Shown here one piece after another: positions 7,357 through 15,672 of a DNA stretch of 40,705 bases. The DNA is taken from NCBI GenBank assembly GCA_003278165.1, contig QCGU01000009.1, forward strand, positions 1-40,705, written 5' to 3'. The notes under the pieces were generated by a model. It saw only the letters and a program-made list of their open reading frames with translations. It made no database searches and had not been told where the DNA came from. Within the stretch, counting starts at the first letter, position 1; each line of letters begins with the position of its first letter. The stretch is from Pelagibacteraceae bacterium AG-390-A02 (GTDB taxonomy: Bacteria; Pseudomonadota; Alphaproteobacteria; Pelagibacterales; Pelagibacteraceae). A program made the position numbers and the translations under genes.

Positions 7357-7920
7357 ATGATTCCTATAAGAAATAAAAGAAAAACACTTCAAGTCACTGT
7401 TGATGAAATGAGGAATTTTGCGTTTGCATATGTTGAAAAATATGCGCCTTCAAAGCAACAGCTTAAGACATATTTATTAAAAAAATATATGAAACTTTCT
7501 TCAACAGATTCTAGAAAAAAAGATGTAAACAAATTGATTGATATTGTTTTATCTGATCTAGAAAAAAATAAATTTATTAATGACCAGTTTTACTCAGAAA
7601 GTAAAGCAAAGAGCATGATTCAAAGAGGAAATTCTATAAATAAAATAAGAAATTATTTAATGGGTAAAGGTATTGATGATGGTTTTATCAAAGATACAGT
7701 TGATAAAATAAAAGAAGATAATTCTGATCAGGATTTTTTTTCAGCTATAAAATTATGTAAAAAAAAGAGAATAGGACCAGCAAGAGCAGAAGATAATAGA
7801 ACTTTGTTTTATAAAAAAGATATATCATTACTTGCAAGGAATGGATTTGATTTTGAAACTTCTAAAAAAGTAATGGATATTGATAAAAATGAATATGAAA
7901 AGATAATTAAATTACTTTAA
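7357..7920 (+). CDS. recX: RecX-family regulatory protein
   Basis: A 187-aa basic protein. The three-helix repeat pattern of RecX is visible (YAPSKQQLKTYLLKKY, then QRGNSINKIRNYLMGKGID, and a C-terminal LLARNGFDFETSKKVMD). RecX inhibits RecA filament formation, and alphaproteobacterial members of this length are common. recA is not in the window. Its last nine bases overlap, tail to tail, the end of the tiny membrane-protein gene on the minus strand. Confidence 0.8.
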   Translation: MIPIRNKRKTLQVTVDEMRNFAFAYVEKYAPSKQQLKTYLLKKYMKLSSTDSRKKDVNKLIDIVLSDLEKNKFINDQFYSESKAKSMIQRGNSINKIRNYLMGKGIDDGFIKDTVDKIKEDNSDQDFFSAIKLCKKKRIGPARAEDNRTLFYKKDISLLARNGFDFETSKKVMDIDKNEYEKIIKLL

Positions 7921-8055
7921 CTTTCTTTTTTTCTCTTCGTCAACAAGATGATTTATTTTGTTTCTAATAAAATTTTTTACAAAAACAAAAACTAGTAATC
8001 CAAAAATTGAGACAGACACTATTATTATTAAAATAATTCTTAATTGTTCGTCCAT
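7912..8055 (-). CDS. 47-aa single-helix membrane protein
   Basis: A short open frame that starts MDEQLRIILI and ends EEKKRKLK. Residues about 6-26 form one hydrophobic helix rich in Ile, Val, Leu and Phe, followed by a positively charged tail, which suggests the N-terminus outside and the C-terminus in the cytoplasm. It overlaps the 3' end of the CysQ-like gene by 16 bp and the end of recX by 9 bp, consistent with translation from the DUF3553-cysQ transcript. No recognised family. The alternative is a chance frame, but the coherent helix plus charged tail and its filling of an otherwise empty gap favour a gene. Confidence 0.6.
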   Translation of the reverse strand: MDEQLRIILIIIVSVSIFGLLVFVFVKNFIRNKINHLVDEEKKRKLK

Positions 8056-8820
8056 TGAATTATATTTTTACTTTTTAAAATAATACTAGGGTTTTTTAAA
8101 TCTTTTTTGCCATATAATATTTCATTACCATCAAAGTCTTTAACAGATCCTCCAGTATTTTCTAATATTGCATGTCCTGCTGCAATATCCCACTCGTAAG
8201 CTCTAGGCTCAGCAACATAACCATCAAACTCACCAGCAGCAACAACACAAAATTTTAGAGAACTTTTCATCCGAGTATATTTCTTTACACCTAATTCATC
8301 ATAAATTTTTTGAATCTCAGGTTTAATTTTATTACTGTAAGAAATAAAATTTAGTGGTTCGGTTCTTTTAGGGGGCAGCTCAGAAAGATTTATTGTTTCG
8401 TTATTAGTAAATTCAAAAGATTTACCTTTACCATAAGAATAAAACATTCTTTTTTTTAGCAGGTGCATTTATTAAACCTGCAACAGGTTTGTTATTGATA
8501 ATTAAACCCGCATTAATAGTAAATTCCTCTAAATTATTTATATAATCATATGTTCCATCTATTGGATCCACCAACCAGAAATCCTTTAATTTAGAGTTAT
8601 CTTTATTTTCAGAAGTTTCTTCTGAAATAATTGGTATATTAGGTGTTACACTTGATATTTTAGAAGAAATGAAATTATTTACTTCAATATCACCATTACT
8701 CACTGGTGTACTGTCAGATTTAATTTCTTTACTTAATCCTTTCTCTCTAAGTTGAAGTGATAAATCTCCTGCTAACAAAAAGGTATCAACTAAATCTTCA
8801 ATAATTTTTTGTAAGTCCAT
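8040..8820 (-). pseudogene. cysQ: CysQ-like 3'(2'),5'-bisphosphate nucleotidase, interrupted by a frameshift
   Basis: Two overlapping frames encode one inositol-monophosphatase-family enzyme. The first part (from 8820) carries the metal motifs SEE (Glu67, Glu68) and DPIDGT (85-90). The second part (to 8040) carries WDIAAG and the C-terminus. The break falls in a run of eight A residues on the coding strand (8450-8457): with seven A's the protein reads NAPAKKRMFYSYG without interruption, giving about 259 aa, normal for CysQ. The family hydrolyses PAP or related phosphates. All motifs survive on both sides, so this is either an assembly error, a very recent mutation, or a gene kept alive by slippage on the A-run. 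It follows the DUF3553 gene by 3 bases. Confidence 0.85.
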
Positions 8821-8823
8821 TGT

Positions 8824-8994
8824 TTATTTGCCAATTTTTTTTAATTCTATATTTTTTGCATTTATCACTTTTTTACCTGCATTTTCAAAGTTAACAGTAA
8901 CTTTATCTTTTATAATTGATTGTACTTGTCCAATACCCCAGTCTTTATTTTCAGGATTAGTGACTTTGTCACCTGGTTCATAATCTAAAATCAT
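8824..8994 (-). CDS. DUF3553-like small protein
   Basis: A 56-aa frame beginning [11 protein letters not shown]. The pattern [20 protein letters not shown] followed by [14 protein letters not shown] matches the small alphaproteobacterial DUF3553 family, which looks like a compact beta-barrel similar to the CarD/UvrD-tail type of nucleic-acid-associated fold (inference). It is the first gene of a minus-strand run (this gene, the cysQ-like gene, the 47-aa protein) and is divergent from mnmA with a 41-bp gap that has a possible TATAAA for mnmA. Function unknown. Confidence 0.8.
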   Translation of the reverse strand: MILDYEPGDKVTNPENKDWGIGQVQSIIKDKVTVNFENAGKKVINAKNIELKKIGK

Positions 8995-9035
8995 TTAATT
9001 TAACTTATATTGTAAATAAGTATAAATACCACCTA

Positions 9036-10154
9036 ATGAATAAAGATTTAAATTCTATTGGAATTAATAAGAAACCTGAGGATACAACAGTGGTTGTTGC
9101 AATGTCAGGTGGGGTAGACTCGTCAACTGTGGCTGGTATTATGAAAAACGAGGGTTATAAAGTTATAGGTATCACTCTAAAACTTTATGACGATGGAAAA
9201 GAAGTTGCTCAATCCAAACAGTGTTGTTCAGGACAAGACATTATGGATGCAAAACGTGTTGCTCATAAATTAGGTATTGAACATAAAATTTTATATTATC
9301 AAGATAAATTTAAGCAAGGGGTAATAGATAACTTTGTTGACAGTTATTTAAAAGGTGAAACACCAATACCATGCGTCCAATGTAATCAAACTGTAAAATT
9401 TAAAGATTTATTTGATGTATCAAAAGATCTTAAAGCAGATGCACTAGTTACTGGGCATTATGTAAAAAATATTACCTCAAACAACATTAACAACATGTAC
9501 AGAGCAATTGATGAAAATAGAGATCAAAGTTATTTTTTATTTAATACCACAAGAGAGCAACTAGATTATTTAAGATTCCCATTAGGTGGCATGCTAAAAG
9601 ATAAAACAAGAGAAATTGCCAAAGAGTTAGATTTAAATGTAGCTGATAAACCGGATAGTCAAGATATTTGTTTTGTACCTAATGGAGACTATGCCTCTGT
9701 AATTAGAAAATTTAAACCAGACTCTTTTCAAAAAGGTAATATTAAAAATTTAGATGGAAAAGTAATTGGTGTTCATGACGGTATTATTAATTTCACAATC
9801 GGACAAAGAAAGGGAATTAAGGTTTCAGATAAAGAAGCTTTGTATGTTTTGAAAATAAATTCAGATAAAAATGAAATCATTGTTGGATCTAAAGAAAACC
9901 TTGGAAAAAAAGAAATATCTTTAAAAGATTTAAATTTATTAACTGATAAAAAAGATCTTGATCAAAATATATTTGTAAAGGTTAGATCAACAGGCAGTCT
10001 TCTTGAGGCAAAAGTAGATTTAAAAGATAACAATACTGCACAAGTTAATTTATTACATCCTGAGGATGGAATATCCCCAGGACAAGCTTGTGTATTCTAT
10101 AGCAAAGACCAATATGGCCATAGAGTTCTTGGTGGTGGTTGGATTAAAGAATAA
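9036..10154 (+). CDS. mnmA: tRNA-specific 2-thiouridylase MnmA
   Basis: A 372-aa enzyme that adds sulfur to U34 of tRNAs for Lys, Glu and Gln using ATP and a persulfide relay. The PP-loop SGGVDSS is at residues 24-30. The catalytic cysteines are Cys116 in [10 protein letters not shown] and Cys212 in DICFVP. The central GHYVKN and the TIGQRKGI segment of the C-terminal barrel are also present. The roughly 15-residue N-terminal extension before VVVAMSGG is modest. It is the only gene in a plus-strand stretch between two minus-strand small genes and ends 5 bases before the tiny basic gene on the other strand. Confidence 0.97.
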   Translation: MNKDLNSIGINKKPEDTTVVVAMSGGVDSSTVAGIMKNEGYKVIGITLKLYDDGKEVAQSKQCCSGQDIMDAKRVAHKLGIEHKILYYQDKFKQGVIDNFVDSYLKGETPIPCVQCNQTVKFKDLFDVSKDLKADALVTGHYVKNITSNNINNMYRAIDENRDQSYFLFNTTREQLDYLRFPLGGMLKDKTREIAKELDLNVADKPDSQDICFVPNGDYASVIRKFKPDSFQKGNIKNLDGKVIGVHDGIINFTIGQRKGIKVSDKEALYVLKINSDKNEIIVGSKENLGKKEISLKDLNLLTDKKDLDQNIFVKVRSTGSLLEAKVDLKDNNTAQVNLLHPEDGISPGQACVFYSKDQYGHRVLGGGWIKE

Positions 10155-10159
10155 AGGAA

Positions 10160-10243
10160 TTATTTCTTCTTATTTTTTCTCTTTGCTCTTCTCTTTTTGG
10201 AGCCTTGTTTTCTTCGACCCCTATGTTTTTTCGGATAACTCAT
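10160..10243 (-). CDS. 27-aa extremely basic peptide
   Basis: A short frame on the minus strand reading MSYPKKHRGRRKQG and then almost only Lys, Arg, Ser and Ala, ending in KNKKK; 17 of 27 residues are Lys, Arg or His. AGGA lies 5 bases before its ATG, a better ribosome-binding site than most genes here have. The composition is like that of tiny ribosome-bound proteins (bL36-, Thx- or COX24-type), so a ribosomal or RNA-binding role is inferred, not shown. It lies tail to tail with mnmA. An overlapping plus-strand frame here is mostly mnmA in the wrong frame. Confidence 0.65.
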   Translation of the reverse strand: MSYPKKHRGRRKQGSKKRRAKRKNKKK

Positions 10244-10317
10244 TTAGTCCTATTTATTAATTTATTGACGTTTTTTACGGGATATAGCATTGTCTTTTAA
10301 ACATATCAAATTTTATT

Positions 10318-11493
10318 ATGAGCAATTCTTTTAAAACATTTTTAAAACATACTGCTAAAGATTTTCATAATCAGTCTGTTAACCCACCTATTGTGCGTGC
10401 ATCAACGATTATTTTCAAATCGATGCAAGATATTAGAAAAACTCAAGATAAGGCAAAAAAAAACCCTACTGGTGGACATTTTGATTATGGAAGACAAGGA
10501 ACCTCAACGACTCACATACTGCAACAAATTTTATCTAAACTTGAGGAAAGTTATTTTACTTTTTTAACACCTACTGGTTTTGGAGCTGTATTTCTTGCGA
10601 TTTTTAGTGTGACAAGACCTGGTGATGAAATTGTAGCCGCTGATCCAGTTTACAGTCCGACTAGGTTGCTAACAGAGGATTTTTTAAAAGAATTTAATAT
10701 CAAAACAACTTTTTATGATCCACACAATCTTAAAACTTTAGAAAAAGCAATTACAAAAAAAACTAAATTAATTTTTGTAGAAAATCCAGGAAGCAACACA
10801 TTTGATTTTCAAGATTTAGGTAAAATTGTTTCCATAGCAAAAAAACATAAAATTTTAACGGCAATCGATAACACATGGGGAACCCCATATTTTTTAAAAC
10901 CTATTAAACTTGGTTTTGATATGGCAATTGTTTCAGCTACAAAATATTATTCTGGTCATTCTGATGTAATGGGTGGAAGTTTAGCTGTAAATAGAAAAGT
11001 GTTTCCAAAAGTAAAAGCAGCAGAAAGGGTTTCTGGGTTAAGATTAGGACCTGATGATGCTTATTTGATTACTAGAGGATTAAGAACTTTGGATGTTAGA
11101 TTGGATAGGCATAGAGAAAATGCAAAAAAAGTAGCAGAGTTTTTATCTAAATTTAAAAATATAAAATTATTATATCCTTATAAAAAAGATTCTTACAATT
11201 TTAGAATGTGGAAGAAATATTACTCAGGTGCTTCAGGTTTAATGGGTTTAAAAATTAAAGCTAGAAGTGAAAAGGCAGTTGTTAAATTTGTAAATAATTT
11301 AAAATTATTTGGACATGGTTATAGTTGGGGAGGGTTTGAGAGTTTAGCGTTACATCAAAATGTTAGAGAACAAGGAAATAGAAATTATCTAAAATTAGCA
11401 AAAAATGAGTACATTGTTAGATTACATATTGGTTTAGAAGATCCTAAAGATCTTATAGCCGATATAAAACAAGCTCTTAAAGGTCTTAAATGA
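10318..11493 (+). CDS. metC: Cystathionine beta-lyase (Cys/Met metabolism PLP enzyme)
   Basis: A 391-aa cytoplasmic PLP-dependent lyase that splits cystathionine to homocysteine, pyruvate and ammonia. The PLP lysine is Lys209 in SATKYYSGHSD, and IDNTWGTPYF at 183-192 includes the cofactor-contacting Asp. FDYGRQGTSTT near residue 55 is the usual substrate and PLP-phosphate loop. Related gamma-lyases share this fold, so the exact substrate is inferred from the DNTWGTP/HSD pattern typical of beta-lyases. Its stop overlaps the ATG of the MFS gene (ATGA), indicating translational coupling; the next gene may carry a related solute. Confidence 0.87.
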   Translation: MSNSFKTFLKHTAKDFHNQSVNPPIVRASTIIFKSMQDIRKTQDKAKKNPTGGHFDYGRQGTSTTHILQQILSKLEESYFTFLTPTGFGAVFLAIFSVTRPGDEIVAADPVYSPTRLLTEDFLKEFNIKTTFYDPHNLKTLEKAITKKTKLIFVENPGSNTFDFQDLGKIVSIAKKHKILTAIDNTWGTPYFLKPIKLGFDMAIVSATKYYSGHSDVMGGSLAVNRKVFPKVKAAERVSGLRLGPDDAYLITRGLRTLDVRLDRHRENAKKVAEFLSKFKNIKLLYPYKKDSYNFRMWKKYYSGASGLMGLKIKARSEKAVVKFVNNLKLFGHGYSWGGFESLALHQNVREQGNRNYLKLAKNEYIVRLHIGLEDPKDLIADIKQALKGLK

Positions 11494-12710
11494 GTTCAGA
11501 AAGTTTTATTATAAGTAAAAAAGCATTAATTACTTTAATAGCTGCATCTATAGTAGTAATTATTTCTTTAGGTATAAGACAGACTTTTGGTTTATTTTAT
11601 TTTGATTTTAATACTGACTTAGATATTTCTATTTCTCATTTTGGATTTGTTATGGGGTTACAGTTATTACTGTGGGGCGTCTTCAGTCCATTATTTGGTG
11701 TTATTACTGATAAGTATGGAGGAGCAGTTGCAATATTTATTGGCTTTGTTTTTTATTTAGTAGGGGTTTTATTTTTTTATTCTGGTTTCAATACTGGAGG
11801 TTATTTTACACTAACTATCGGAGTAATGATTGGAATTGGGTTAGGCTCCACAGCAATAGGTATCCCAGTATCAGTTGTAGCAAAACATTTTCCAGCTTCT
11901 AATAGAACTATTGCAACAGGTATAGTTACTTGTGCAGGATCCTTTGGATATTTTGTTTCACCTTTACTTGTAAGATATTCTTTAGTTGAAACAGGTTGGG
12001 AAAATACTCTTTTGTATTTTAGCCTTCTTTTAGGAGTTGGATTGATAGTATCTTTATTTGTTAGTACTCCAAAAATACCTGTAGGAGTTAATCAAGATAA
12101 TAATCAAACTGCAAGTGAAGCTTTAAAAGAAGCATTTGCAAACAAAAGTTTTATTTATCTCACTTTAGGCTTTTTTGTTTGTGGTTGGCATATTGCTTTA
12201 GTAGCAACACATATTCCTACTTATATGGCAGACAAAGGTTTACCTGACTGGACACCTGCAATGGTCTTAGCATTAATTGGTGTATTTAATATGGCAGGTA
12301 CAATTACAAGTGGTTATTTAGCAACGAGATATAGTAAGAAAAAAATATTAAGTGCAATTTATCTTTTGAGAGGAGTTTCGATTATCTATTTTATTTTCTT
12401 ACCGCCAAGTATATTTAATTCTGTTGTTTTTGGAGTTACTTTTGGTTTTTTATGGCTATCTACAGTTCCTCCAACAAATGGAATTGTTGCGCATATATTT
12501 GGCACAAAATACGTTGGACTTTTATATGGGATAGTTTTTGTAAGCCATCAAATTGGTTCTTTCTTAGGAGCATATCTAGGCGGTGTATTTTATGAATTAA
12601 ATGGAAATTTTGACTATGCATGGTACGGATCTATCGCATTATCATTATTTGCAGGTCTGATACATTTACCTATAGTAGAGAAAGCAATTGAAAGAACTCA
12701 GCCAGCATAA
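11490..12710 (+). CDS. Major facilitator superfamily transporter
   Basis: A 406-aa inner-membrane protein with 12 predicted helices. The helix 2-3 loop GVITDKYGG is the MFS signature and the second half repeats it weakly (GYLATRYSKKK). Overall layout is like the monocarboxylate/oxalate-formate branch of the family. The substrate is not visible. It overlaps the beta-lyase gene by 4 bp upstream and the pabB-like gene by 23 bp downstream, so it sits inside one continuous transcript; a role in moving an amino acid or keto acid is only a contextual guess. Confidence 0.85.
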   Translation: MSSESFIISKKALITLIAASIVVIISLGIRQTFGLFYFDFNTDLDISISHFGFVMGLQLLLWGVFSPLFGVITDKYGGAVAIFIGFVFYLVGVLFFYSGFNTGGYFTLTIGVMIGIGLGSTAIGIPVSVVAKHFPASNRTIATGIVTCAGSFGYFVSPLLVRYSLVETGWENTLLYFSLLLGVGLIVSLFVSTPKIPVGVNQDNNQTASEALKEAFANKSFIYLTLGFFVCGWHIALVATHIPTYMADKGLPDWTPAMVLALIGVFNMAGTITSGYLATRYSKKKILSAIYLLRGVSIIYFIFLPPSIFNSVVFGVTFGFLWLSTVPPTNGIVAHIFGTKYVGLLYGIVFVSHQIGSFLGAYLGGVFYELNGNFDYAWYGSIALSLFAGLIHLPIVEKAIERTQPA

Positions 12711-13902
12711 GCTTAAATTCAACCTATATTTAGAGGATCTGTATCAATCAGATAAGCCCTTAATAATTTATAAAGTAGATGGTGGATACAATATTTATAC
12801 CGATTTTTCTAAAAAGATCATTTTAACAAAAAAAAATATTCATAAATTTCTTAAATCAATAGAGAAAAAAAAATATAAAAAAGAAACAGATTTATATCTT
12901 GGTTTTTTTGGTTATGAAATTTTATGTAATTTAATTGGTATTAATTTAAAAAATAAAAAAAGAATAAATTTTTATAAAGGAATTTTTTATAAACCTGAGA
13001 CAATAATTAAAATTAGAAAAGATATTAAAGTTTTATCTAATATCAAAAAACATGTCTTCAATTATCAATTCAATAAAACTCAAATACTAAGTCCTTTTAA
13101 AATTAATATTTCTTATGCAAAATATAGAAAAATATTTGAATTATTTTCAAAAAAAATAAGACAAGGTGAGACCTATCAAATTAAAATTTGTACAAAATAT
13201 AAGAATAAATCGTTAATTAATCCTGTTAACTTTTTTTGGAAATTAATGCGTGTTAATGCTTCCCCAGAGTCATTTATGATAAAAGATAAGGACTACTCTA
13301 TAGTAAGCTGTTCTCCAGAAACATTAATAGATAAGAAAAAAAATAAAATAATTACCAAACCAATAGCAGGCACTTTTAAGAAAAAATTATTATCCAATAA
13401 AAATATAGCTTTAAAATATTTTAAAAATAACGAGAAAGAAACCAAAGAACACAACATGATAGTTGACATGGAAAGAAGTGATTTATCCAAAATTTGTAAA
13501 CCTGGAAGTGTCAAAATACTCAAAAAGAAATATGTCGAGGAATACAAGCATCTTTTCCATTATGTGACTTCAATTGGTGGAATATTAAACAAAAATACAA
13601 AATTGATTGATATCATTAAGGCAATGATGCCAGGAGGATCTGTAATTGGTTGCCCTAAAATTAGAACCCTAGAACTTTTAAATAACCAAGAAAAAGAAAG
13701 TAGAAATATTTTTACAGGCAGCTTTGGTTTTATTAAATTCAATCAAGATATGAAGTTTAATATTATAATTAGATCTATATTAAATTATAAAAATCGATCA
13801 GAGATTTCAGCTGCATCTGGGGTAGTATTAGACAGCTCCCCAAAAAAAGAATTTAATGAAAATTATATTAAAGCAAAATCTTTATTGGAGTTATTTAAAT
13901 GA
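12688..13902 (+). CDS. pabB: Chorismate-utilising enzyme, PabB-like (aminodeoxychorismate synthase component I)
   Basis: A 404-aa enzyme of the TrpE/PabB family. The core motifs are KPIAGT (224-229), the metal-binding HNMIVDMERSDL segment, and GGSVIGCPKIRTLELL. In E. coli PabB the PIKGT lysine forms a covalent intermediate; here that position is Ala227, as in TrpE. The context (glutaminase subunit and a class IV aminotransferase fold enzyme directly after) argues for p-aminobenzoate synthesis rather than tryptophan. Translation appears to begin at TTG 12688 inside the end of the MFS gene, with no better ATG nearby. It overlaps pabA by 4 bp (ATGA). Confidence 0.82.
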   Translation: MKELSQHKLKFNLYLEDLYQSDKPLIIYKVDGGYNIYTDFSKKIILTKKNIHKFLKSIEKKKYKKETDLYLGFFGYEILCNLIGINLKNKKRINFYKGIFYKPETIIKIRKDIKVLSNIKKHVFNYQFNKTQILSPFKINISYAKYRKIFELFSKKIRQGETYQIKICTKYKNKSLINPVNFFWKLMRVNASPESFMIKDKDYSIVSCSPETLIDKKKNKIITKPIAGTFKKKLLSNKNIALKYFKNNEKETKEHNMIVDMERSDLSKICKPGSVKILKKKYVEEYKHLFHYVTSIGGILNKNTKLIDIIKAMMPGGSVIGCPKIRTLELLNNQEKESRNIFTGSFGFIKFNQDMKFNIIIRSILNYKNRSEISAASGVVLDSSPKKEFNENYIKAKSLLELFK

Positions 13903-14456
13903 TTTACATAATTGATCACCAAGACTCTTTCACTTGGAATGTTGTTCATCAATTTGCAAAATTTGATAAAGTTATTTGTTCAAATTATTACGAGGTAAAT
14001 AATAAATTACTTGATAAAAGTGACGTGATTGTTTTATCTCCAGGACCTGGATCACCAAAGGATTATCCTACCACTTCAAAAATCTATAAAAAATACAAAG
14101 GATGGAAAAAAATTATTGGTATTTGTCTTGGCTATCAAATGATTTTACATAATGAAGGGGGCAAAATAATACAACAAAAAAAAATATACCATGGTTTTCA
14201 ATCCAAAATAAAAACAAATAATCAGAGTAAAATCTTTAAAAACAATCAACATTTTAAAGTAGGAAGATATCACTCATTAAAATTAATGGAGCCATTTAAA
14301 TCCAATTCAATTAAAATAACTATGAGATGCAGTAAAACAAAAATACCAATGGGCCTTGAGGACAACCAAAATAAAATATATGGTTTTCAATTTCACCCAG
14401 AATCTTTTTTAACAGAAAATGGCAACACTCTTATTAAAAAAATCTTATCAGCTTAA
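13899..14456 (+). CDS. pabA: Glutamine amidotransferase, PabA/TrpG-like
   Basis: A 185-aa class I glutamine amidotransferase that releases ammonia from glutamine for the PabB partner. The triad is visible: Cys76 in GICLGYQ, and His166 with Glu168 in FQFHPES. The oxyanion-strand region LSPGPGSP is at 46-53. The gene starts in the stop of pabB (ATGA) and its end is overlapped for 38 bp by the next gene, so the three are translated as one unit. Sequence alone does not separate PabA from TrpG; the neighbours favour PabA. Confidence 0.87.
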   Translation: MIYIIDHQDSFTWNVVHQFAKFDKVICSNYYEVNNKLLDKSDVIVLSPGPGSPKDYPTTSKIYKKYKGWKKIIGICLGYQMILHNEGGKIIQQKKIYHGFQSKIKTNNQSKIFKNNQHFKVGRYHSLKLMEPFKSNSIKITMRCSKTKIPMGLEDNQNKIYGFQFHPESFLTENGNTLIKKILSA

Positions 14457-15162
14457 TAATCTTAAAGAAGTTAATTTCAAAGATCTTTGGGGGTCCAGAG
14501 GTGTATTCACCACAATGCGAATGATTGGAAAACCTCCTAAGTTAATTTTATTAAAACCGCATTTAGAGAACTTAATAAAATCTACAAAAAAATATGGAAT
14601 AAGAAAAAACAATTTAAAAAACATTATTAAATATTTAATTAACAAAAATACTTTATACAAAGGTCCTGATAATTTATTTCGAATTGCTCTAAATAAAAAA
14701 CTAATATCTATATCCATAAGAAAAAGACCAAAACTTAAAAAAAATTTTAATCTATTATTATTTAGATATAAAAGAATTGAGCCAAATTATAAAAATCTTT
14801 ATTATAAAAAAATATTAGCAAAATTAAGCAAAGTTGACTCATCTAAATTTGATATTGCTTTAGTAGCAGAGGATAAAATTTTAGAAACAGGTACTTCAAA
14901 TTTAGTTTTTGTGAAAAATGGAAAGATTTATTCACCTAAAAAAAATTGTTATTTTGGAAACACACTTAAATTTATAAGCAAGAAAATTAAAATTTATTTT
15001 AAAGATATTTCAATAAAATCAATTAATGATTATGAAGAAATAATTTTAATCGGATCTGGTAAAGGGGTAACATCAGTATCTAAAATAAACGATCTTAAAT
15101 GGAAGAGAAGAAAGACTGTTTGCTACACTAAGTTAAATAAAATATATAACTCTCTTGTTTAA
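14419..15162 (+). CDS. pabC: Aminodeoxychorismate lyase-like protein (class IV PLP fold)
   Basis: A 247-aa protein of the branched-chain aminotransferase/PabC fold. The early Gly-rich GSRGVFTTMR, the YYKKILA lysine region near residue 130 and the ILETGTSNLVF motif near 155 are the family landmarks for PLP binding. In p-aminobenzoate synthesis PabC removes pyruvate from aminodeoxychorismate. The ATG at 14419 lies inside the end of pabA (38-bp overlap). The protein is lysine-rich and rather divergent, so the assignment leans on its place directly after pabB and pabA. It ends 2 bases before the HIT gene. Confidence 0.75.
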   Translation: MATLLLKKSYQLNNLKEVNFKDLWGSRGVFTTMRMIGKPPKLILLKPHLENLIKSTKKYGIRKNNLKNIIKYLINKNTLYKGPDNLFRIALNKKLISISIRKRPKLKKNFNLLLFRYKRIEPNYKNLYYKKILAKLSKVDSSKFDIALVAEDKILETGTSNLVFVKNGKIYSPKKNCYFGNTLKFISKKIKIYFKDISIKSINDYEEIILIGSGKGVTSVSKINDLKWKRRKTVCYTKLNKIYNSLV

Positions 15163-15164
15163 AT

Positions 15165-15560
15165 ATGAAAGATCCAAACAACCCTTGTATATTTTGTAAA
15201 ATTAGAAAAGAGGAGCTTCAGTTTGAAAATCAATTAGCTTACTCATCCACAGATAGCTACCCTGTTTCACAATTTCATAGTCTTATCGTTCCCAAAAGAC
15301 ATGTAGAGACATATTTTGAGCTTACTAAAGATGAGATTCAGGCATGTAGCGAGTTAATCTTAAAAACTAAAAAAAAAATTTTAAAACAAGATTCTAGTGT
15401 TAAAGGTTTCAATATAGGCACAAATGCAGGAAAATCTGCAGGCCAGTCAATTATGCATTGTCATATTCATTTAATCCCAAGAAGAGAAGGGGATGTGGAG
15501 AATCCGCAAGGGGGTGTTAGATCTGTGATACCAAAAAAACAACATTACAAAAGAAAGTAA
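15165..15560 (+). CDS. HIT-family nucleotide hydrolase
   Basis: A 131-aa cytoplasmic protein. The histidine triad motif reads HCHIHLIP (98-105, His98, His100, His102), with the CIFC pair at 8-11 that binds zinc in many members, and the GGVR end. The family cleaves dinucleoside polyphosphates or AMP-lysine-type adducts. It is the last gene of the metC-to-HIT plus-strand run and starts 2 bases after the PabC-like gene. No specific substrate can be assigned. Confidence 0.9.
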   Translation: MKDPNNPCIFCKIRKEELQFENQLAYSSTDSYPVSQFHSLIVPKRHVETYFELTKDEIQACSELILKTKKKILKQDSSVKGFNIGTNAGKSAGQSIMHCHIHLIPRREGDVENPQGGVRSVIPKKQHYKRK

Positions 15561-15590
15561 ATATTTTTTAATTGTTATTAAAGACAAATT

Positions 15591-15615
15591 TATCAATAGT
15601 TTTTGTTGATATGAT
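15591..15615. promoter_or_regulatory. Candidate operator/promoter upstream of aprM
   Basis: TATCAA (15591-15596) and TTGATA (15606-15611) form an inverted repeat with a 9-base spacer. A TATGAT -10-like hexamer (15610-15615) overlaps the right arm. No good -35 is found. The aprM ATG lies about 58 bases further on, after an AAGGG ribosome-binding site. Confidence 0.3.
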
Positions 15616-15672
15616 GAGTTATCTAGACTAGAAAACTTTAAAATTATTTAAAAAATTATACATAAGGGTAAA

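Noticed and set aside
10066..10260. Plus-strand frame crossing the end of mnmA
   Set aside because: First half is mnmA in another frame and the rest is antisense to the better-supported 27-aa basic gene.
10454..10462. A9 run in the metC gene as another slippage site
   Set aside because: The reading frame is intact across it, so slippage is not needed.
13293..13742. Two minus-strand frames inside the pabB-like gene
   Set aside because: Hydrophobic antisense shadows caused by AT-rich codons of the real gene.
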